The notes beneath the pieces were generated by a model. That model ran no database searches. It was given only the letters and a program-made list of their open reading frames with translations, and was not told where the DNA came from. Made by a program: the position numbers and the translations under genes. This document shows, piece after piece, positions 40,784 to 49,900 of a stretch of DNA of 64,000 nt; within the stretch, counting starts at the first letter, position 1, and each line of letters begins with the position of its first letter. Origin of the DNA: an uncultured Clostridia bacterium (GTDB taxonomy: Bacteria > Bacillota > Clostridia > Christensenellales > UBA1242); assembly GCA_934747255.1 (NCBI GenBank), contig CAKVGH010000004.1, forward strand, positions 1 to 64,000, given 5' to 3'.

Positions 40784-40960
40784 TAGTTTATCATTTTTTT
40801 TTGACATATTTTTTCATTTTTTTTAGATTTATTTTTATTGCCAATTTTTTCATTTGACAGAAAAAATAAAAATTGTTTTTATAAAAAAATACTGCAAAAA
40901 AACAAAAAATAATAAATAATTTTCACTAAAAAGCAAAGTAAGAATAATTATCATTTAGCA

Positions 40961-40990
40961 TTAAAAAACAGCGAGTAATCGCTGTTTTTG
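40961..40990 (-). terminator. Terminator of the virB2-like gene
   Basis: Minus strand AAACAGCGA-ttac-TCGCTGTT followed by T; immediately after the stop. Confidence 0.85.
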
Positions 40991-41311
40991 TTAAATCAAA
41001 CCAATCATTGTTTTAGTGGCATCTGAATCACCTACCCAGTTTGGTAAGTTTTCCAGTAACAATTTAAGACCAAATATCAATATGATTAAAGTTGCCATAG
41101 TAATTAACACGCCAATAATTCTTTTTTTTGCCGTTTCTCTTTTTTCAGCACTATCAGATTTTGCCATATTAACAGCCAAAATAATAGCATAAATGCTACC
41201 ACCTGTTGCGAGCAACGAAACCACTGGAATTGTAATAACATTCAAGACATCTACTATTGGTTGTAAAAATTCAACATTTAATAGCAATAAATTCATTATA
41301 AATGCGTCCAT
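40991..41311 (-). CDS. VirB2/TrbC-like small T4SS membrane protein
   Basis: 106 residues with two transmembrane helices (about 18-50 and 66-88) separated by a Lys/Glu loop (SDSAEKRETAKKRIIG). The loop motif KR-x-x-AKKRIIG is typical of Gram-positive VirB2/TrbC-like pilin subunits. No cleavable signal is obvious. SD AGGAG, and a TTGAAA-17-TAAAAT promoter just upstream. Ends at a strong terminator, so it can be made in larger amounts than the downstream genes, which would suit a pilin-like subunit. Confidence 0.7.
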   Translation of the reverse strand: MDAFIMNLLLLNVEFLQPIVDVLNVITIPVVSLLATGGSIYAIILAVNMAKSDSAEKRETAKKRIIGVLITMATLIILIFGLKLLLENLPNWVGDSDATKTMIGLI

Positions 41312-41329
41312 AATCTTTCTCCTGCTTGC

Positions 41330-41358
41330 ATTTTAACACATATTTAATTTTTTTTCAA
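41330..41358 (-). promoter_or_regulatory. Sigma-A promoter of the virB2-like gene
   Basis: Minus strand TTGAAA, 17 bases, TAAAAT. Confidence 0.65.
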
Positions 41359-41386
41359 TAATATTTTGTAAATTTTAGAAAAATAT

Positions 41387-41642
41387 TTTATCACTTTAAT
41401 TATTTATTCATTGTCATTACGAATATTTTGACTTTCCAAATATATCAAATTGAAACAAATTATCATTTCTCATTGTTTTTAAGGACTTATCAACAAACCA
41501 TTTATAAAATTATTGTGGAAATCTAGTGAAAAACTATTTTGACATAAATTTGCTCTAAATTTTTAGCAAAATGATAAAATATATATAAGATAGTATATTT
41601 TCATTATTTATCATTTGCATTTTGCAAAAATTTTATGATAAA
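41387..41642. promoter_or_regulatory. Divergent control region of T4SS with repeated RTGATAAA sites
   Basis: Between the VirB2-like (minus) and VirD4-like (plus) genes. RTGATAAA occurs at 41387-41394 (minus), 41571-41578 (plus), 41607-41614 (minus) and 41635-41642 (plus); the last two form an inverted repeat enclosing TTGCA-TTT-TGCAA. A perfect TTGACA stands at 41539-41544 with only a poor -10 behind it, as in activator-dependent promoters. No gene fits in this 380-base gap. Confidence 0.5.
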
Positions 41643-41693
41643 ATTTATCTGCAATATCACAAAAAATTATTAAAAAAATTTTAGAGGTTATAA

Positions 41694-43724
41694 ATGAAAA
41701 AAGTAGGAAAATTTTTATTAAAAGCCGTTTTAACTTTAATTGGAAGTTTAATTATCGGCTACTTAATAACGAGTTTTATCAAAGCAAAAACAATTGTTTG
41801 GAATGTTGATTATTTGTTTGACACAACTACTCTTGCCATTGCAGGTGGAGTTGTACTTGTAGTTTTGATAATGATGTTCAACAAATTTGATGCCGACAAG
41901 CCTACTAGCTCAAAAGGTAACAAGGTTGTTGATGACAAGGGTAATAAAGTTCAACAATATTACAGCACAAAATGGGTTTCTCTTGAAGATTTAAGAACCA
42001 ACCCAAAATTTATGTTTAACACCTACTCCAATCTAAAAAATCAAAATAAAGATGGTATTCCTATTAGAGCAGAATATATCAAGGGCAAAACAGAAATCAA
42101 TATGCACAAGCCTATCCACACCATTGTAATTGGTACAACTGGTTCTGGTAAAACAACAATGCTTGTTGACCCAACTATTCAAATTTTAAGTGAAACAAAA
42201 AGCAAGCCTAGTATGGTAATTTCCGACCCAAAAGGCGAATTATATGCTCATAACGCAGTAAAACTTAAAGAAAGTGGCTACGATGTTCAAGTAGTTGACC
42301 TTCGTGAGCCAGATAAAAGTGCAAGGTGGAATCCTATTGAAAGAGCCTATGATTCTTACCAAAGAGCACACAATCTTGTAAACGAAGTAAAAAAACACGA
42401 AGGCGACCCAAAAGTACTAAAACTATTAACTATTCCTGATGCAGACTATTCAAAAGCGTGGTACGAATTTGACGGAGTTGCTTACGACAAACTTGATACT
42501 CTAAAAAAAGACATTGCAGCAATGAAAGACAAGTTAATCAACATTGCTATGGAAGATATTCAGGATATTGCCGAAACTCTCTGCCCTGTTCAAGGACAAG
42601 ACCCAAGTTGGTCACGAGGTGCACAAGGCTTCATTAGAGCAATTATGATTGCGATGCTAGAAGATAGTTTGAACCCAGAACTTGGAATGACAAAAGAAAA
42701 ATTTAACTTTTATAATTTATACAAAATTTCTGGTATTAGAGATGAAGGAAACGACAACTTTGTAACTTTAAGAAAATATTTTAATGGCAGACCAAAAACC
42801 AGCCCTTCTTATGACCTAGCAGGAACTGTTGTAAACAACGCAGGTGCAACAAGTAAAGGTTATATGGGACATGTAACAGGTTCATTAAATACATTTGCTG
42901 ATACTGGCGTGTGTTACCTAACTAGCGGAACTGACATTGATTTTAGTCAATTTGCCGACAAGCCAACTGCCCTATTCATTATTATCCCAGACGAAAAAAA
43001 CACAAGACACGCAATTGCAAATATTTATATCTCACAACTATACAAAATGCTTATCGAAAGAGCAAACCAACGAGCAAAACAAACTGGTGGCGAGCCAGAA
43101 CTCCCACGAAATGTTTACTTCCTACTTGATGAGTTCGGTAACTTGCCAAAATTTGAAAAAATGAAAAGTTTTATTACCGCTGGTAGAAGCCGAAGAATTT
43201 ACCTTATGCTCGTACTTCAAGACTACACCCAACTTGCTTCTATTTACGGAGAGCAAGACGCAGCGACTATTAGAAACAATTGTAATATTCACATATTTAT
43301 TGGAACAAAAGATGCCAAGACTCGTGAAGAATTTAGTAAAAATTGTGGTAATATTCAAATTAACATTATCAGCCAAAACAAAAGCACAAGCACAGACAAG
43401 AATACTGGTTCATCAAACGGTTCAAGTACAAGCGAAAGTAGTCAGTACCAACAAAGGCCACTCATTAGCCCTGACGAACTTGACCATTTGCCAGCAGAAA
43501 CCGTAGTTGTAAGTATGTTTGGTGACTTTGCTGCAAAAACAAAGTTTACGCCATCATATAAAAACCCACAATACAACTTTACTCGTCAACCAATAATGTA
43601 CAAACCTAGCAAATACCTTGACCAAGAAGCAGTTTATTACGATATTAAGGAACGCAATGCCAAAGTATTAAAAGAAGAAGATGATGACGATGACGACTTT
43701 GACTTTTCAAAGTTTAGAAAATAA
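41694..43724 (+). CDS. VirD4/TraG-like type IV coupling ATPase
   Basis: 676 residues. Two N-terminal transmembrane helices (about 7-29 and 45-62), then a FtsK-like ATPase: Walker A IGTTGSGKTTM near residue 149, Walker B VYFLLDEFGNLPKF near 478, and the conserved TAGRSRRIYLMLVLQDYTQL. Coupling proteins bring substrates to the type IV channel. The C-terminus has a Ser/Thr-rich stretch and an acidic tail (EEDDDDDDFDFSKF). The start codon follows AGAGG. It diverges from the virB2-like gene and ends at its own terminator. No relaxase gene is present, so its substrate is unknown. Confidence 0.92.
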   Translation: MKKVGKFLLKAVLTLIGSLIIGYLITSFIKAKTIVWNVDYLFDTTTLAIAGGVVLVVLIMMFNKFDADKPTSSKGNKVVDDKGNKVQQYYSTKWVSLEDLRTNPKFMFNTYSNLKNQNKDGIPIRAEYIKGKTEINMHKPIHTIVIGTTGSGKTTMLVDPTIQILSETKSKPSMVISDPKGELYAHNAVKLKESGYDVQVVDLREPDKSARWNPIERAYDSYQRAHNLVNEVKKHEGDPKVLKLLTIPDADYSKAWYEFDGVAYDKLDTLKKDIAAMKDKLINIAMEDIQDIAETLCPVQGQDPSWSRGAQGFIRAIMIAMLEDSLNPELGMTKEKFNFYNLYKISGIRDEGNDNFVTLRKYFNGRPKTSPSYDLAGTVVNNAGATSKGYMGHVTGSLNTFADTGVCYLTSGTDIDFSQFADKPTALFIIIPDEKNTRHAIANIYISQLYKMLIERANQRAKQTGGEPELPRNVYFLLDEFGNLPKFEKMKSFITAGRSRRIYLMLVLQDYTQLASIYGEQDAATIRNNCNIHIFIGTKDAKTREEFSKNCGNIQINIISQNKSTSTDKNTGSSNGSSTSESSQYQQRPLISPDELDHLPAETVVVSMFGDFAAKTKFTPSYKNPQYNFTRQPIMYKPSKYLDQEAVYYDIKERNAKVLKEEDDDDDDFDFSKFRK

Positions 43725-43728
43725 ATTA

Positions 43729-43757
43729 AAACCACTGTTTACAGTGGTTTTTTTATT
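43729..43757 (+). terminator. Terminator of the virD4-like gene
   Basis: AACCACTG-TTTA-CAGTGGTT followed by T5-7. Confidence 0.88.
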
Positions 43758-43922
43758 GATATTTGTTATCATTAAAACGCAAATTTCTCTTAAAATTGAA
43801 TAAAATTTTTAATAAAATAATATGTGATATTAAGTATCAATAACAGGGTTTTGTATAATTTTCAAATTGCTACTTAAAATAAGTATATAATATTATTTAT
43901 ATAATAAATTATATTATTTTAT

Positions 43923-43972
43923 TTGAAAATAAATTTGTTTGTGTGTTAAAATATATTCGTAATTTTATTACG
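43923..43972 (+). promoter_or_regulatory. Promoter and 5' inverted repeat of the giant surface gene
   Basis: TTGAAA (43923-43928), 18 bases, TAAAAT (43947-43952). A perfect CGTAAT-TTT-ATTACG palindrome at 43958-43972 lies between the start point and the SD, and may be an operator or an RNA hairpin. Confidence 0.55.
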
Positions 43973-43987
43973 ATAGGAGAAATCTAT

Positions 43988-46900
43988 ATGAGAAGTAATA
44001 CAAAGTCTAAAATTTTATTTCCAATAATAGCAATTTTCAGTTTGCTACTTTCCAGTTTTGGTGGAATTTTTTTGGCATTAAGATTAAGACAAAAAGATGA
44101 AGTTTTTGCTGTTGATACACCTATTGAAAGTCCAATAGGAGTTAAAAAAATATCGGCATCAAAAGACAATGCAACTGAAAGTTATCTTTTTGATACCGAA
44201 ACCAGTGTAGTAGTACAGTCAAGCGAAAATCAAACAATCAAAAATAACGAACTAGTTATATTAAACAACACTTCCACAGGTAAGGAAGTTGTTTTAGTTT
44301 CGTTTAATATTGAAAATTTAAGCGTAAGTCTTGATGATGACAAAAACGAAGTTTATAAGCATCAAACTATTTCGACAGACACGAGTAATACAATTTACTA
44401 TACATTGCAAGTTAATGCTTATCTAAACGGCAAGCCATTGCTTACTAACGAAAGCATTAAGGACCAAACTGCAACCGCTACAAAATATTACTATCAAGTG
44501 TTAAATCTAGATAGTTCAGCAAGCAACCCTAACCCACTTAAATATAGTGACGGAACAATTGTTGACGACCCACAAGGCAAATTTACCTTTGTTTTTGAAT
44601 ATTCTCCAAAGGTTGGAACTGTTGTAGAACCAGCTAAAAAGCAAACTATTGACTTTTATGTTTACAATGAAAGTTACTTTGAAAATGTAACCAACTCTAA
44701 TGGCACACTTGTAAACGAAAGTGAAAAAATTGAGCCAAGACTTTATAACACAGAAAAAATTAACAAATCATATTTCAATTCTTCTAACGATATTATTGAT
44801 GGCACAGAATACAACTACTTTAATTACACTATAAAGACAACTGACTACGAAAACAAGGCTAATAGTCAAGACTCACTAAAATATCCAACTATTTCGTATG
44901 ACGCAAAAAAATATGCCGTAAAATATACTCACACACTTTATGGTGTTAAAAACGAATATAAATTCATTTTCAGTGGCAAATATGACGAAAATAATAATGC
45001 AGTAATAAGTGTTTACAAAAATGATAATTTAATGACAAATGATGAACTAAAAAGTATAAATTTAGTTATCAACACAAACGGAACATTTACCGATATTATA
45101 TTAAACAACATTGGCGAATACGATATTTACTATAATTTTGTTATTGAAAACAAAGAGTATAGCGAAACTACTCAACAATTTGTTGTAACTGATTACATAA
45201 TCAACTCCAACTCATCTACTGGATATAGTGATGAAAACATATCTTTTGTTAAAAAGGAAAATTGGCAAAGAGTTGGCGATGTAAAATTGTACCTTTATGG
45301 CTATCAACTATATTACAGCGACTATACAAATTCAAGCATTAGTAACAAAGAATTCAAAAACATTAGTGAAAACTTGCTAACAGATGTTACTTATAAAAAC
45401 AATGCTGACAACTTTACTGACAGAAGCAAAGACCTAGACATTTTAACAACAATTTGCTCAACAAACCAAGCACCAGTGTTTATGGACTATTATGCTAGAA
45501 TGACAACTAATAGCAACAAGACAGTAAGTTATTACAAATACTGGGCTTCCAAAGAAGCATACTTATCTAACCCATATACTCCACAAAGTATTAAAGAAAA
45601 CATTACAAACAACGAACGCTTTACTCAAAATGGCTATTACCAAGTATTTATTCAATATCAATTTGATAACTACAAGTATTTGGCAAATGATGCTTTGAAT
45701 GACGGAAGCAACACAGACCACTATCAATTCTTCTCGTTTGAAATTAAAAACAGCGAGCCTACAATTAGTGTTAAAACTTCTAACACAGAGGAAACGACTC
45801 TAAACGGAGTGGACATTCCTACAAACTCATTTACAAACCAAAATGTTTCAATTAGTTGGAGCACAAACAATACAAGTTTTGATATTGCACCAAGAGTTAC
45901 AATCAACAAACACATTTTTGGAGCAGAAAATGGAACTTGGCAAACAGTTTACAGCGATACAAATTCTACTATCAACTCTGCTCTTTATGGAATAAGCAAA
46001 CAATCTTCGGCAAATGAAATTTTAATTGAAAAGACCGCCGAGATTGATACAAATGGACTTTACGAAGTTATTGTCAACTATGGCCCAGGTATCCATACAG
46101 TTGTAAAATATCGTTTCTCTATCGACTACACAGATATTCAAGGCATAAAAACCTATGCTATTACAAATCAAAACGGAAACACAGTGAATTTATCACAAAC
46201 ACAAGAAAGTTTAATCAATAGTGCATTTGCTCTTGACTGGAACGACAAGCAAAGTGGTGCTATCATAACTACTACATACGACTTTATTCCACTCGAAAAA
46301 ATCGAAGGCTTTGATGCTATAAATCAAAATAAATTGCCTGACCTAACAAAATATAGTACTGCAGAAGCATTGCAGGAAGAAATTGCAAAAGGATTAAACT
46401 TAAAAAATGGTTATATATTTAATTCCGTTACACAAAATATTCCTTACATAAAGCTTTCTTACACAATTACAAACGAAGTCATTACTCTAAATGATATTAA
46501 CTCAATGCGTACAAGTGCGGGACTATACATATTTACAATAAAAGATAGTGCTGGCAATGTTAGTTACAAAACAATGATTGTTGACAACTCTTCTCCACTC
46601 GTATTAAGTTTCACAGACGAAGACAAAAATAGTGATGGAGATAGAATCTACTTTGTAGCTAACGACAGCAAAAAGATAGCATCAAGAAACACAATAGTAT
46701 TCTGGGGCGATAACAAAGTTATTCAAATTAACACTGCTCTTTCTACCTACATTGGTGGACTAAACGCAGATATTAAAAAGATAATCACTCAAAACTATAC
46801 TTTTGATGACAGTAATTTATTAGTTGCTCTAAAAAATGCAACATCTGTTGAAAAAAATATCATTGCAGATAAATCTTATACTCAAACAGCAGAAATTTCT

Positions 46901-49900
46901 AATTCTAGTCAAGTGTTCTATATCAAATATACAGACGCACAACTAACCGAACTAAATTCTAGCAAACAAAAACAAGAAGTTATAAACAAATACTGGAATT
47001 ACAGTGACCACATTCACTCAATCACAGTAAATGATAACTCAAACCAATTTGCACAAACAAATAACAACAAAGTTTACTCAACTAGTGCATTATTTGGTTT
47101 GGAAATGAACAGCGATAACTCATTGCTTATGGCGTATGTTAGTGGCGACTATCCAACAAATGATAGCCAAAGACTATATCAAGCCGAAATTGCTACTGGC
47201 GACAAACTTTACCTTGAATGGATTGAAAACGAAGGCAACGATTTTGAAGTTAAGTCAATAAAATACTACTATTATCCACTTGACTTTGATACAACAAGTG
47301 CCAACTATCCATATTCAAGCACTCCACAACTAGAAAAGGAACTTGATTTAACACAAAGCATCAGTTCTACTGTTAGCGGAAACCAATCTATAAAAGTTAT
47401 GTCTAGTGCAATCAACACAGAAGGCACAACAAAATCATTACAAGGACTTTACATTGTAAGGCGTGAATACACTTCTTCTCTTCACTCTAATGACGCAGAC
47501 AATACTTCTGGTGATTACAGTCCAAGATATTACATCTTTATTATTGACCGAAACAAAGTAATCAGTTATTCAAGCACAAACTCCCTTATTGGTGAAAAAA
47601 TTGGTTTACAATTAAGCAACAACTATTATGGTTATGAAAACTATCAAAAGTTGTTTGCAGGAAGTGACTTCTTACTAGACACTGACGAAAACGCATCAAA
47701 ATTTATTACAAGTAAACTTGCAGTAACATTCATTAACGAAATTGCAAAACTTAACAAATATGATACTTACTCAAAAACAATCAGTGATAATAATCAACCG
47801 CTAGAAATTAACAACGAAAACACTGGCTTTAACATTGCTAAACAAGTTAAAACAACATTTAATCTTAAAGAGTCGGTTATTTACTTTAACAGCACAAAGA
47901 ATTTTAACTCTATACCCCCTACTACTGACCCAGAAGCATTAGCATTTAGAAAAAACGGCTTCTACAAAGTTGTTTTGCAAGATAAATCAGCAAACAAAGA
48001 GCAAGACAGCAACGAATACTCATTTATCTTCCAAATAAATGTTGAAGAACCGCAAGCAAATATCATTAAGTACACTCAAAATCAAATTACTGGCAAAACA
48101 GAATATTTGTACTACACCGAAGGTCAAGAAAATATTTCCACCAACAAACGCAATATGTTAGTTGTTTGGAACAAGCCAGCAAGCACATTAGGTTTTGATG
48201 CCGAAATCGACCGCTATAACTTTGATATTTCTATCAAATTTGATAGTGGAAAAGAAATTGAATTAACTGTTAAAAACGGTGTTCTCTCCGCTAGCGGTAT
48301 CGCAATTAGCGGAAATGCTAGTTTAGATATAACCGACATTAGCACAGACGAGTTAAAACAAAATTCTAGTTTTGAAAACCCAACTTGGGACTATCACCTA
48401 GACTTTGCAAAAATATTTGAAATTCTTGGCGAAGATTACTCAAAACAAAGTGCAAAATATGATATTACATTAAGATATGTTGGTAACGAAGACGACTATT
48501 CTGGTCTATCTAACGAACAATCTTCTGTAAACAAATATTTCTACACAATAAAATCAGTTGTATTTGACTTTAACAAGCCATCATACAACTTTGAAAGATT
48601 ATTCAATAGCGATGCATTCCTATCTTCAAACAACATTACATTGCAAGACTTTATAAAGGAAGATAGTGATATTAACATTGAAAACTATGCCTTTACAGTT
48701 ACTCCAAACTTTACTATCAACCAAATGGTAACAACTGGTGATAGCATTTGGACAACAAATATGGACACATATCAAATGTTCATTAGAAAATACGACAAGT
48801 ATGCAAGTGAGTCTATGGCAAGTCAACAAAGTTTGACACCTGATGACCCAAGATACGAAAATCGTGATGACTATCCAAATAGATACAGATTTGAAGAAAA
48901 CTTGAAAGTAAATAATCAAAATGTTTACACAAACATTACTGATTACTACTGGAATGGTGACGAAAAACACAGTTACACACTTCAAGACATTTTGGCAAAC
49001 TTTAACCTTGAAACAAACAATTACTACGAAATTATTGAGCGTGACTTTGCTGGAAATTACAGAGTTTATACAATTTATGTTAAGCAAGACAGTGATACAA
49101 TTTCGAGTGCAAACTTTGTTTTAAGCAACTATGATTCTACCCCTACTCCAAGCGAAAAACTATTTACTAAAATTGATAGATATTCGGTTAACGACACAAC
49201 AACTGAAATTACATTAAAAACAAAAGAAGAACTTTCTGGATTTATTGACAGTCTTGACTTTGAAGCATTATTTAGTCAAAACCTAACATTAAAGACATTG
49301 ATTGACTTTAATGACGAAAACAGTTATGTTCAAAAATACCTATCTGTTTTCATTCAAGATGCAACAAACAGTAAAGACTACCTATTCACTTTAAGTCCAA
49401 ACGATAATATTGACGAATTTATATCTCAAATTAACGATTGCATTAAGGTATACAATCAAGACACAGGAAACATTTACTATCTCACATTTATTTCTTCTCT
49501 TGGCGAAGTATTAAAAGTGGAACACAGAAAACCTAACAAAGACTACCCACAATACACAATTTCTGTTGGCGACACTGGATTTGACATTGAATTTGTAGTA
49601 ACACTTGACGACAAAAATTCTAGTGCTTATATCACCGAATTTGAAGCCTACAAGGCAGAAAATGGCGTTATTGACCAAAATAAATTGGAAAATGATAGCA
49701 ACGGAAAACTTATCATTCAAGATATAAAACAATACTTAATTGACAGCAACCTTTCTACCAGCACATTTAGATATTCCTTCCGTATGCAAGGCAATTCGGG
49801 AAGCGAATTCTGGATTATATTAAAAGATAATTTTGGTAGAGAAAAGAAAATTAGACAAATTATTGGTCTAACTGACAATCAAGACAAAATTGTATTTAAC

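Noticed and set aside
43824..43905. Partial resemblance of TATGTGATAT near 43830 to the cloverleaf arm
   Set aside because: Only a short AT-rich match; the three-hairpin core is absent.
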